The notes below the pieces were generated by a model. That model was not told the origin of the DNA. It saw nothing but the letters and a program-made list of their open reading frames with translations, and did not search any database. Below, in pieces: positions 7,556-14,770 of a stretch of DNA of 27,352 nt (its first letter is position 1; the number at the start of each line of letters is the position of its first letter). The position numbers and the translations under genes were made by a program. The DNA is from JBBRZF01 sp038236965 (lineage in GTDB: Bacteria; Acidobacteriota; Terriglobia; Terriglobales; Acidobacteriaceae), in the NCBI GenBank assembly GCA_038236965.1, contig JBBRZF010000028.1, positions 1 to 27,352 of the forward strand. Direction: 5' to 3'.

Positions 7556-8341
7556 TTATTTGCCGAAATAGTCCAATCCCATTTCGTCGAGCGTCATGAA
7601 CTCGCGCACGATGGGTTCGTCTGCCTTGTCCATTCCAGCGGGAGGGCCGAAGTACACTACTCGGCCTTCGTGTAAGAAAGCGACCTTGTCGGCAATCTTT
7701 TTTGCCAGGGCCATGTCGTGGGTGACTACGATGCTGGTCAGCTTCAACTGGTACTTCAGCTTCTTGATCAGATCCCCAAGTAGCTGGGCCATTAGCGGGT
7801 CAACCATCGTGGTGGGTTCGTCGTAGAGAATCGCCTCTGGTTGGGCTGAAAGCGCGCGCGCGATGGCCACCGAACGCTTCATTCCCGTGGAGAGGTCGGA
7901 GGGCAACTGGTCGCGATATTGGGCGACGTTCACCATCTCCAGGAGTCCATCGACGATCTGGTAGATCTGTTCTTCGTTGAGGTCTCCGCGTTCGCGCAGG
8001 GGGAAAGCCACGTTTTCGCCTACGCTCAACGAATCGAAGAGAGCGCCATTCTGGAAGACCATGGTGACCTTCTTGCGTATGCGCTGCAATTCGTTCTCGG
8101 GATAGCTGGTGATGTCTTCGTGGGCGACCCAGACTTGTCCGGAGTCGGGCTTGAGGAATCCCATGATGTGGTGGAGCGCGACGGATTTGCCGACGCCGCT
8201 GCGCCCCAAAATGCACAACGTCTCTCCGGCGCGGACATCGAAATTCACTTGGTTCAGCACCACCTTCTCGCCGAAGGCCTTCGAGACATCTCTGAACTCG
8301 ATGTAGGGCTGCTGGTCGAGTTGCTCGTTCGTTTCGCTCAT
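7556..8341 (-). CDS. Mla/Ttg2-type ABC transporter ATPase, unpaired
   Basis: The cytoplasmic ATPase of an MCE-type lipid transporter (MlaF/Mkl group), which drives phospholipid movement between the membranes. The 261-residue protein has Walker A GRSGVGKS (46-53), a Q-loop within VFQNGALFDSLSVGENVAFPL (the GALFxxLxVxxNVAFPLRE pattern is typical of MlaF), Walker B ILYDEP (171-176) and the H-loop THD. The ABC signature is LSTGM (150-154) instead of the usual LSGGM. The chosen start is the ATG at 8341, beginning MSETNEQ. An AGGAG lies 14 bases upstream, and the extra 19 residues of the longer frame (from 8398) do not look conserved. No MlaE permease or MlaD substrate-binding gene is adjacent, so its partners must be encoded elsewhere. 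Confidence 0.88.
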   Translation of the reverse strand: MSETNEQLDQQPYIEFRDVSKAFGEKVVLNQVNFDVRAGETLCILGRSGVGKSVALHHIMGFLKPDSGQVWVAHEDITSYPENELQRIRKKVTMVFQNGALFDSLSVGENVAFPLRERGDLNEEQIYQIVDGLLEMVNVAQYRDQLPSDLSTGMKRSVAIARALSAQPEAILYDEPTTMVDPLMAQLLGDLIKKLKYQLKLTSIVVTHDMALAKKIADKVAFLHEGRVVYFGPPAGMDKADEPIVREFMTLDEMGLDYFGK

Positions 8342-8412
8342 GAGAAAAAACTGGTCTCCTGCGACAGTTTGCTTGCTCCAGGCAGAAACCTCAAGCACAA
8401 CTTAAAGGCCCA

Positions 8413-9036
8413 CTACGTAATCGCATTTCCCTGCCGAAGCTGTTCGTACTCTTCCGGCGTATTCACGTTGGCGAACAACTCGACTCGATATCCAGCCTCG
8501 CCCAACTCCGATTCCTCTATCACGTCCACCGTGATTGCGCCGCCGAAGAGCGCGTCGATTTTGTTACGCCCTTCCCGCAACGCGCCCTCTGCAACCTCGG
8601 CGAATGTCCGCCGGTAGACGGCGCAGAGAGGCTGATACCTTTCGCCTAGCCGCGCCACCGTGACCACGGCTTGCGTCTTCCGCGCCCGTTTCGCCAAGTA
8701 CTCCAGCAACTCGGTCGTCACCAGCGGCATGTCCACGCCGACGACGAGATTCAGTTCCGTGGCGCTCGACTTCAGGGCGGCATGTATCCCGCCGAGCGGC
8801 CCACGGTCCGGGAAAATGTCTTCTACGATTTGTCCCGCCCACGCGTGCTGCGCGTAGCGAGCGCGCGAACCCACGATGCGTACCTCTGGCGCGACTGCGG
8901 CGCAGACTGCCAGCGCATGTTCGAGCAGCGATTCGCCATCTGCCAGCGACAGCGCAGCCTTGTCGCGTCCCATGCGCGAACTCTTTCCACCCGTCAGCAC
9001 GAATGCCGTCAAGTCGCCTGCGGCTGCATGTTCCAT
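8413..9036 (-). CDS. mobA: MobA, molybdenum cofactor guanylyltransferase
   Basis: Transfers GMP from GTP to molybdopterin to form the bis-MGD cofactor of DMSO-reductase-family enzymes, in the cytoplasm. The 207-residue protein shows the nucleotidyltransferase start LTAFVLTGGKSSRMGRDKA (about 9-27). It also has DIFPDRGPLGGI, the metal-binding VGVDMPLV segment, and the C-terminal FANVNTPEE typical of MobA. The ATG at 9036 is preferred because a GAGG lies six bases upstream and the motif then begins near the N-terminus; a longer frame from 9129 exists. It reads toward the ABC ATPase gene with a 71-base gap. No other molybdenum gene is in the window. A related nucleotidyltransferase is possible, but the motif set favours MobA. 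Confidence 0.9.
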   Translation of the reverse strand: MEHAAAGDLTAFVLTGGKSSRMGRDKAALSLADGESLLEHALAVCAAVAPEVRIVGSRARYAQHAWAGQIVEDIFPDRGPLGGIHAALKSSATELNLVVGVDMPLVTTELLEYLAKRARKTQAVVTVARLGERYQPLCAVYRRTFAEVAEGALREGRNKIDALFGGAITVDVIEESELGEAGYRVELFANVNTPEEYEQLRQGNAIT

Positions 9037-9137
9037 CGATATCCTCGTTCGCACATCATACGGGATGCGGTGGCGCGGCGCGATTGTGAAAAGCATTTCA
9101 CGCTGCAACTCCGTAAAGTTCATCCGCACAAAATATG

Positions 9138-9163
9138 AGGCCGCGAGTTATCGCTCGCGGCCT
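9138..9163 (-). terminator. Terminator-like hairpin between mobA and the 9183 gene
   Basis: A perfect 10-bp stem (AGGCCGCGAG with CTCGCGGCCT) has a 6-base loop, and AT-rich flanks lie on both sides. It lies 20 bases after the stop of the minus-strand gene at 9183-9581. The downstream T tract on that strand is interrupted. Confidence 0.65.
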
Positions 9164-9182
9164 TTCGTATTTTAGAAGCCAT

Positions 9183-9581
9183 TTACGCTTGAGCTTTGGG
9201 ATCTTCCGGACTCCAGTGGATCTCCATTCCCACGATGCGTCCTGCCAGGTCGAGGTCGAGCTTTGCGGGAGCCTGCACCACGGCATCGCCGTTGTACCCC
9301 GGGATCGCAATGAACACGCGCGACTCTACGCAACTGGTAAGTTCTTTCCGGATGAACGTCATCGCCTGGTCGTTGCGACAGGTCTTCGGCAACACGAAAC
9401 TGAGGTGCGCGATATCGCCCGTCTCTGAAACCGAGACCGCTGCCTCGATGGGCATGCGCGCGTGAACCTCTTCCGTCTCGATCTCCAGGTTCGGCTTGAA
9501 CGCAACGTAATACAGGAAGCCGTCCTGCGGATCGTATTGCGACCGTTCGACTCGGAAACTCATTGGCCCCTTTGCCTTCAT
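9183..9581 (-). CDS. Conserved-looking protein of unknown function
   Basis: A 132-residue acidic protein with no signal peptide or membrane helix, so probably cytoplasmic. I do not recognise the family. The N-terminal part reads YDPQDGFLYYVAFKPNLEIETEE. The middle resembles a beta-rich segment (AAVSVSETGDIAHLSFVLP), and the C-terminal part is DLAGRIVGMEIHW. Repeated aspartate turns and beta strands suggest a small beta-sandwich or DUF2283-like fold, but this is only an impression. It has two cysteines. It may start at the inner ATG at 9563, where AGGGG lies immediately upstream; the outer ATG at 9581 has no ribosome-binding site. It is a lone gene with a hairpin after its stop and faces away from the DCC-family gene across 185 bases in which I see no clear promoter. 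Reality as a gene is supported by length, codon regularity and the flanking terminator. Confidence 0.7.
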   Translation of the reverse strand: MKAKGPMSFRVERSQYDPQDGFLYYVAFKPNLEIETEEVHARMPIEAAVSVSETGDIAHLSFVLPKTCRNDQAMTFIRKELTSCVESRVFIAIPGYNGDAVVQAPAKLDLDLAGRIVGMEIHWSPEDPKAQA

Positions 9582-9766
9582 TTACAAACGCTCTACGGAA
9601 ACTCGATACCGTATGGGCGGAAGTTGTACCACAATAGAGTCCCTCCGTGCAGGAAAGTTGCGAACTCAGGCTAAATACTTCGCCAGCAATGGGATAGTAC
9701 TCGCCTTTCAGTTCATTTCGTCGCGGATTGTGAATCTCCCCGCCGCAGACTTTCGTCTAACTAGCT

Positions 9767-10219
9767 ATGGCAACTTCCGCCAGAGTACGTGTTTATACAG
9801 ATGGAAGATGCGATTTCTGCTGGTGGGCGCGCGGCTTGGTTGAACCGTATGACACCGGGAAGCGCATCGATTTCCGCGACTTTAATATTGCGGAGGTTGC
9901 GGCAGAGACACCCTATTCGCGCGAAGAACTGGTTCGCGAGATGCATGTGCTTACGCCCGATGGACGCTGGCATGCCGGATTCTTCGGGTGGGTGGCTGTG
10001 TTGCGGGAACTGCCTCGGCGTAGGTGGCTGGCGAAGGTATTATCGATGCCGCCCTTTCGCTGGATAGGGCCCGTACTGTATCGTTTGATCGCGGCAAATC
10101 GCTTCCGCATACCGAAGGTTTTGCTGCGAGGAGTGGGCGTCCCTTCACCCTGTGGTGAAAACTGTTCGCTGCCCAATGTGAGCACAAAAGAACATCCTTC
10201 TCCCCGGAACGGGGTTTAA
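9767..10219 (+). CDS. DCC-family thiol-disulfide oxidoreductase-like protein (DUF393)
   Basis: A 150-residue protein of the DUF393/DCC family, small thioredoxin-fold proteins of uncertain substrate. The family motif is near the N-terminus as YTDGRCDFC, giving the Asp-x2-Cys-x2-Cys arrangement, within a strand that begins VRVYTDG. The region around 55-80 (EMHVLTPDGRWHAGFFGWVAVL) matches the usual second half of the family, where a predicted amphipathic helix follows. Two more cysteines occur near the C-terminus in PSPCGENC, a region not conserved in the family as I know it. The start is the ATG giving MATSARVRVY; the ribosome-binding site is weak. It is followed after 67 bases by the BON lipoprotein gene, which has its own strong ribosome-binding site. 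Confidence 0.82.
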   Translation: MATSARVRVYTDGRCDFCWWARGLVEPYDTGKRIDFRDFNIAEVAAETPYSREELVREMHVLTPDGRWHAGFFGWVAVLRELPRRRWLAKVLSMPPFRWIGPVLYRLIAANRFRIPKVLLRGVGVPSPCGENCSLPNVSTKEHPSPRNGV

Positions 10220-10286
10220 GATTGTTGTAAGCGGGTACTCTGCATCTAATCGAACGTATGACCAGAACTTAACAGGAGATTTTTAT

Positions 10287-11348
10287 ATGATCGTCCAGAA
10301 TCCCTTTAATCGCTCGAACACCGTGCAGCGGTACTTGGTCTTAGTGGCGCTGTTGCTCGTACTGGGACTCGCCGTTGGCTGCAACAAGAGCCGCAGCGAC
10401 GCGCAGATCGCAAGCGAAGTACAGTCCAAAGTTCTCAGCGACCCGAACGTTCCCAGCCGCCAGATCAGCGTACAGGCGCAGAACGGCGTGGTGACTCTGG
10501 CCGGAAACGTGACCACTGACCAGGAGCGTGCCGCTGCGGCCAACGCGGCCGGTCAGGTGGAAGGCGTAAAGACAGTCGTCAATAATCTTCAAGTGGCCTC
10601 GGCGGCCCCTGCACTCGCGCCAGAGACCGCGCAGCAACAGCCCGCGCCTGAGCCAGTCGCGCCTCCTGCTCGGCGTGCCAGCAGCCAGCCAGCGCCTCGT
10701 CGCGCAACCACCACTCGCGGCAGCGGACGCTCAGACGTTCCTGACAACAGCACCATTACGACAAACAACGCCCCCCCGGCTCCGGTTGTGCCGCCGCCTC
10801 CGGTCAAGGTCACTATTCCCGATGGCACCACCATTGCGATTCGGCTCATCGACGGCCTGGATTCGGAAAAGAACCAGACCGGCGACAGCTTCCGCGCAAC
10901 GCTTAGTTCGCCTATCGTGATCAACGATGAGGTCGTGCTGCCTGCCGACGCCGATGTCGAAGGCCGCGTGGTCGAGGTAAAAAGCGCAGGCCACTTCGCC
11001 GGCGCATCGGTGCTTACCATAGAACTCAGCAAGATCAGCGTCAATGGGCGAACCTATCCCATACGCACCAGTCAGTGGACCAAGGCTGGCAGCTCGCGCG
11101 GAAGGAACACGGCAGCTAAGGTTGGCGGCGGCGCAGCACTGGGCGCCATCATCGGCGGAATCGCCGGCGGCGGCAAAGGTGCAGCTATCGGCGCCGGCGT
11201 CGGTGCAGGTGCTGGAACTGGCGTGCAAGGCATGACCAAGGCTCAGCAGATCAAGCTGAACTCGGAAGCGCTACTCACCTTCCAACTCCAGAGCCCCATC
11301 ACGGTAACCCCCGTGGCGCAGGCGAATCGCTCGCGCAGCAACAACTGA
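10287..11348 (+). CDS. BON-domain lipoprotein with glycine-zipper C-terminus
   Basis: A 353-residue predicted envelope lipoprotein. A signal peptide ends in the lipobox LAVGC with C32 as lipidated residue. A BON domain follows (about 37-104: DAQIASEVQSKVLSD..., with VVTLAGNVTTDQE and VEGVKTVVNNLQV), a fold thought to bind phospholipid surfaces. A Pro/Ala-rich linker (about 105-172) leads to a beta-rich domain (about 173-265) starting IPDGTTIAIRLIDGLDS and containing LPADADVEGRVVEV. That domain recalls the TrbI/VirB10-like barrel segments seen in some acidobacterial proteins. A glycine zipper follows (about 270-312, GGGAALGAIIGGIAGGG). The start is supported by AGGAG nine bases upstream. It probably stabilises or organises the envelope; the function of the middle domain is not known to me. 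Confidence 0.85.
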   Translation: MIVQNPFNRSNTVQRYLVLVALLLVLGLAVGCNKSRSDAQIASEVQSKVLSDPNVPSRQISVQAQNGVVTLAGNVTTDQERAAAANAAGQVEGVKTVVNNLQVASAAPALAPETAQQQPAPEPVAPPARRASSQPAPRRATTTRGSGRSDVPDNSTITTNNAPPAPVVPPPPVKVTIPDGTTIAIRLIDGLDSEKNQTGDSFRATLSSPIVINDEVVLPADADVEGRVVEVKSAGHFAGASVLTIELSKISVNGRTYPIRTSQWTKAGSSRGRNTAAKVGGGAALGAIIGGIAGGGKGAAIGAGVGAGAGTGVQGMTKAQQIKLNSEALLTFQLQSPITVTPVAQANRSRSNN

Positions 11349-11362
11349 TATTCCAAGCAACA

Positions 11363-11395
11363 AAAAGGGCGCGCCTTCGGGCGTGCCCTTTTTTA
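11363..11395. terminator. Bidirectional terminator between convergent genes
   Basis: Stem GGGCGCGCC with GGCGTGCCC (one G-T pair) and a TTCG tetraloop. It is preceded by five A residues and followed by a run of six T residues, so it can work on both strands. It lies between the BON lipoprotein gene and the convergent response-regulator gene. Confidence 0.9.
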
Positions 11396-11408
11396 TTAGC
11401 GGTCGCGC

Positions 11409-12776
11409 TCAGTCGAGTTCGTAGGCGTGGATCTTCGTCAGCAGCGTCTTGTAACTGATGCCCAGCTTCTGCGCAGTTGCAGCTTTGTTCCATTTGCATT
11501 CGCGCAACGTGGCCTCTATCTTCGCGCGTTCCACCTGCCGCACCGCTTGCGACGAGATGTCGGCCAGTGACCCTTCCATGCTGATCTCTGCCTGCTCTGC
11601 GTCGGCTTGCCGGACATTCGCCGACAGCGCAAGGTCAGCAGCATGCAATTCTCCGTCGTTCAAGATGGCGGCCCGCTCGATCACATTCTGCAGTTCGCGG
11701 ACATTGCCTGGCCACCGGTGCGAGCGTATCGCGCTCACCGCATCCGCTGCGAGTTTCAGCCGCGGCTTTTTCAATTCGCGCCGGAAGCGTTCGATAATGT
11801 ATTCCGCCAGTACCAGCACATCTTCGCCACGCTCGCGAAGCGCGGGGATGTGTATGGGAAAAATCGCCAGCCGATAATACAAGTCGCTGCGGAATTCCCC
11901 TGTCCGGGTGGCACCTTCCAGGTCGCGGTTCGTTGCCGCCACCAATCGCACATCCACGCTGATCTCGCCATTGCCGCCAAGACGCTCTATTTTTTTCTCC
12001 TCGATAGCGCGAAGTAATTTCCCTTGCGCGGCCAGCGGCAATTCACCGATCTCGTCCAGAAAAAGCGTGCCGCTATGCGCCAGTTCGAACTTTCCCGTCT
12101 TGCGCTGGTTTGCCCCGGTGAATGCGCCGCGCTCGTGTCCGAACAATTCATTCTCGACAAGGCCATCCGGAATGGCCGCGCAGTTGATGGCCACGAATGG
12201 CTTCGACGCCCGCGGACTCAGTTGGTGGACCGCTCGCGCGAACAACTCCTTACCCGTTCCGCTTTCGCCCAGCAACAGCACGGTGCTCTCGGAGGTCGCG
12301 ATGCGCTGCATCTCGCGCGCAGCTTCCTGCATGGTGGGATGTTCGCCGACGATCCTCGGGAATCCGAATTTGCGCGCATACTCTTCGCGCAGCACGATGT
12401 TCTCACGCAGCAGTTGCTGGCGTTCCAGCGCGCGAGCCAGCAGATGTTGCAGATGTTCCAGGTCGATCGGCTTCTGAATGAAATCGAAAGCGCCATCGCG
12501 CATCGCCGTCACTGCTTCGGTGATCGATCCGTAGGCGGTCATGATGACTACCGGAAGGTTCGCGTCAGCGTCCAGGGCCGCGCGCAGGACATCCATGCCG
12601 GTACCGTGAGGAAGCTTCAGGTCCGTAAGCACGGCAGAAAATCGCTCCTGCGCCAGCAGCGCCAGCGCCTGCGGCACATCGGCCGCTGCGATCGGATGAT
12701 GCCCCATGCGCTCCAGAGCAGTCGTCAGCATCTCGCGCAGTTCCGTCTTGTCTTCCACCAGCAGGATCGTATTCAT
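11409..12776 (-). CDS. NtrC-family sigma-54 response regulator
   Basis: A 455-residue transcription activator for sigma-54 promoters. The receiver domain (1-120) has the acidic pair E8/D9, phospho-acceptor D52 in LTDLKLP, T80 and K102. The AAA+ domain (about 142-375) has Walker A GESGTGKE (170-177), the sigma-54-contacting GAFTGA loop (217-222), Walker B TLFLDEIGE and the arginine-finger region. The C-terminal Fis-type helix-turn-helix (about 415-455) ends AQKLGISYKTLLTKI. It lies in a minus-strand series with a prepilin peptidase, a histidine kinase and a small secreted protein, so the closest functional analogue is PilR. The kinase-regulator pairing is inferred from proximity. The ATG at 12776 has no Shine-Dalgarno. 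Instead, a terminator-like hairpin ends eight bases upstream of its T run (see 12785-12814). Confidence 0.93.
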   Translation of the reverse strand: MNTILLVEDKTELREMLTTALERMGHHPIAAADVPQALALLAQERFSAVLTDLKLPHGTGMDVLRAALDADANLPVVIMTAYGSITEAVTAMRDGAFDFIQKPIDLEHLQHLLARALERQQLLRENIVLREEYARKFGFPRIVGEHPTMQEAAREMQRIATSESTVLLLGESGTGKELFARAVHQLSPRASKPFVAINCAAIPDGLVENELFGHERGAFTGANQRKTGKFELAHSGTLFLDEIGELPLAAQGKLLRAIEEKKIERLGGNGEISVDVRLVAATNRDLEGATRTGEFRSDLYYRLAIFPIHIPALRERGEDVLVLAEYIIERFRRELKKPRLKLAADAVSAIRSHRWPGNVRELQNVIERAAILNDGELHAADLALSANVRQADAEQAEISMEGSLADISSQAVRQVERAKIEATLRECKWNKAATAQKLGISYKTLLTKIHAYELD

Positions 12777-12784
12777 GTTTTATT

Positions 12785-12814
12785 TAGAAAAGGCGACCGA
12801 GATGTTCGGTCGCC
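12785..12814 (-). terminator. Terminator-like hairpin directly before the response-regulator start
   Basis: On the minus strand, GGCGACCGA pairs perfectly with TCGGTCGCC around a 5-base loop, followed by TTTTCTAAAT. It follows the stop of the small secreted protein by 26 bases and ends just before the ATG at 12776. It is therefore both a terminator of the upstream gene and the leader of the next one. Confidence 0.75.
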
Positions 12815-12840
12815 CTCTCGGATAGCCAACGCGCCACTCA

Positions 12841-13362
12841 CTACTCTAAGCCCATCACTCCGGCCTTGCGCGCTTCTTCTTTCATGGATTCCAGCTTATC
12901 TTTTGCGGCTTGCAGGCCGGCGCTCTTCGCCGCCGAATCTTCCTTGTACTTGCGTTCCGCGTCCGCCCACTTCTTGTCGTCCCGCAGGCGATTGCCGGCG
13001 TCGGAATAGAAAACCGCCGCGCGCAATTTGTACTCGCGGTCCATCAACTCGATCTCGCGTTGCAGGTCGGCGACTTTCGCTTTCGCGTCGTTGATCTTCA
13101 TCTTGTAATCATCGTCGCGCTTCTTACGGTCCTCGGCGGACGGCCCCTTGGCCGACGCGGCATTCCCGGCACGGGCAGGAGCCGCCGGTGCCGCCGGTGG
13201 CGCCACGGAAGGCATGTCGTCATTCGTATAGACCCGTTTCGCCTTTTCCGTCTTGGGCTGCGACTTCTGTTCACGAGCAACGTCGCCCAGGGACTGCGCG
13301 GATGCGCAGATTGCAAGCGACATCACCACCGAACACGTTACGACCCTTATCATCCGCTTCAT
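12841..13362 (-). CDS. Small secreted coiled-coil protein, unknown function
   Basis: A 173-residue protein with a Sec signal peptide (about 1-22, cleavage after ASA), so probably periplasmic. The mature N-terminus reads SLGDVAREQKSQ and is followed by KRVYTNDDMPS, a pattern I associate with acidobacterial secreted proteins of unknown function. A Pro/Ala-rich linker (about 52-75) precedes a highly charged helical region (about 78-170), probably coiled coil, dominated by Lys, Asp, Glu and Ala. The charged heptads include KMKINDAKAKVADLQREIE. It lies between the histidine kinase and the response regulator, separated from the kinase by 79 bases. It could be a periplasmic accessory of that sensory pathway or an unrelated insertion. 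No enzymatic motif is visible. Confidence 0.8.
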   Translation of the reverse strand: MKRMIRVVTCSVVMSLAICASAQSLGDVAREQKSQPKTEKAKRVYTNDDMPSVAPPAAPAAPARAGNAASAKGPSAEDRKKRDDDYKMKINDAKAKVADLQREIELMDREYKLRAAVFYSDAGNRLRDDKKWADAERKYKEDSAAKSAGLQAAKDKLESMKEEARKAGVMGLE

Positions 13363-13441
13363 CTCAAGCCCCCTGGCGCTCTCCGCAGAGCATTCCTAAA
13401 CTTTGCGAGTTGCCGCTATTCTAGCGCGATTCCGCGCATTC

Positions 13442-14770
13442 TCATCCCTGCTTTGCATTCGGTAACCACAAGGTGAACGTGGTACCCGAAGGGCCACTGG
13501 CCACTCGGACATGGCCGCCGTGCTGCGTCACGATGCGATGCACCAGCGCCAGTCCCAACCCCGTCCCCTGCGGCTTCGTCGTATAGAACGGGATGAACAC
13601 TTTCTCAACATCTTCTGCCGCGATCCCGCTTCCGTTGTCGGCGAGTTCTACTTCTACTCCGCCGCCCTGTTCCTGCGCACTTACGCGGACTTCCGTTTCC
13701 GCATCCTCTCGCCGCGCCTCCCGGCTGTTGCGTAACAGGTTGCTGAACGTCTGCCGAAGCGCGGTCGCGTCACCAACAATAACCTGGCCAAAAGGAATCT
13801 CGCAGGCCACGTGGACTCCTGCCTGCTGCGCGCATTCCTCCACCATCCTGCGCAACGGATTCTCGGTTCGCTTCAGCTCTTGCGGACGCGCAAACTCCAG
13901 GAAGTCCATCACGATGCGGTTCAGCATCGTAGTCTCCCGCGCAATGCGTCCTCCGAAATCCTTTGCTCCGGTATCGGGCGACGTCGCCAGCATCTGCGCG
14001 TATCCGCTGATGGTCGCCAGCGAATTTTTGAACTCGTGTGCGATGCCTGCCGACATCTCACCCAGCGCAGCCAGGCTATCGCGCGTCCTCACCTGCCGTG
14101 AGAGTTGCGTTATCTCCGTGAGGTCGCTCACCAGGCAGGCGACGCCCAGCGATTCGCCCGCGCCGTTGCGAACCGGAGAGAGCGTCAAACCCAGCACGCG
14201 CGCCGCTCCGGCAGGTGTCTTGTAGTCCACTTCCATGCGCCGGAATGCCGCCAGTTGCTGCGGTGCCGCAGCGCTGGTTCTAGCAATCTCCACCGCTTCC
14301 AGCAAGGGGATGACGCTGCCATGTTGCGCGCCGTTTTCTTGACGCACGGCGCTCACGCCGCGAAACAGGTCTCGCGCATGAAGTCCGAATGGCGACGCAT
14401 ATCCCAGTATCGCTTTCGCCGCATCGTTCGCCTGTTGCACCAAGCCGGCAATGTTCAGCAATACGACTCCGCTCGCCAGATTCGATAGCACGGCGGCGCT
14501 CAAGTTCTCAGTGGCCGCTGCCCGAGCGCTCGCTTCTTCGCGCAAACGCCTTAGCTCCTGTTCCTGATCTTTCAGGCGCTGGATCACTCCGTGATAAGCC
14601 TCCAGCTCGAAGCCGCGGCTCTCGTTGGACGAACGCGCGATCCACTCCGTCTCAGAGGTGATGCTCTGCCGCATACGCTTCATAAGCCACATGCCCAGAA
14701 AGGTAAGGCCAACCAAGGCGAGGAAGGAGATGATGCCGCGCAGAACGATCGGATTGGTGATCAGGTCCAC
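13442..14770 (-). CDS. PAS-domain sensor histidine kinase (PilS/NtrB-like)
   Basis: A 442-residue membrane-tethered kinase that should phosphorylate the nearby NtrC-type regulator. One N-terminal membrane helix (about 11-30) leads to a coiled-coil segment (about 60-90). A PAS domain follows (about 90-220), starting VLSNLASGVVLLN. The HisKA domain has the phospho-acceptor H245 in GIAHEFKNS. The HATPase region has the N box NLLRNSREA, G1 DNGSGI and G2 GTGLGLAL. The start is GTG at 14770-14768. It shares one base with the TAG stop of the prepilin peptidase gene, which indicates translational coupling. PilS of Pseudomonas has six membrane helices, so with a single helix this kinase is only PilS-like. 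Its role in type IV pilus control is inferred from the coupling. Confidence 0.92.
   Translation of the reverse strand: MDLITNPIVLRGIISFLALVGLTFLGMWLMKRMRQSITSETEWIARSSNESRGFELEAYHGVIQRLKDQEQELRRLREEASARAAATENLSAAVLSNLASGVVLLNIAGLVQQANDAAKAILGYASPFGLHARDLFRGVSAVRQENGAQHGSVIPLLEAVEIARTSAAAPQQLAAFRRMEVDYKTPAGAARVLGLTLSPVRNGAGESLGVACLVSDLTEITQLSRQVRTRDSLAALGEMSAGIAHEFKNSLATISGYAQMLATSPDTGAKDFGGRIARETTMLNRIVMDFLEFARPQELKRTENPLRRMVEECAQQAGVHVACEIPFGQVIVGDATALRQTFSNLLRNSREARREDAETEVRVSAQEQGGGVEVELADNGSGIAAEDVEKVFIPFYTTKPQGTGLGLALVHRIVTQHGGHVRVASGPSGTTFTLWLPNAKQG

Noticed and set aside
12024..13094. A 356-codon plus-strand frame
   Set aside because: Antisense to the NtrC-type regulator and running into the secreted coiled-coil gene. 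The translated sequence is Arg/Gln-rich and without domains.
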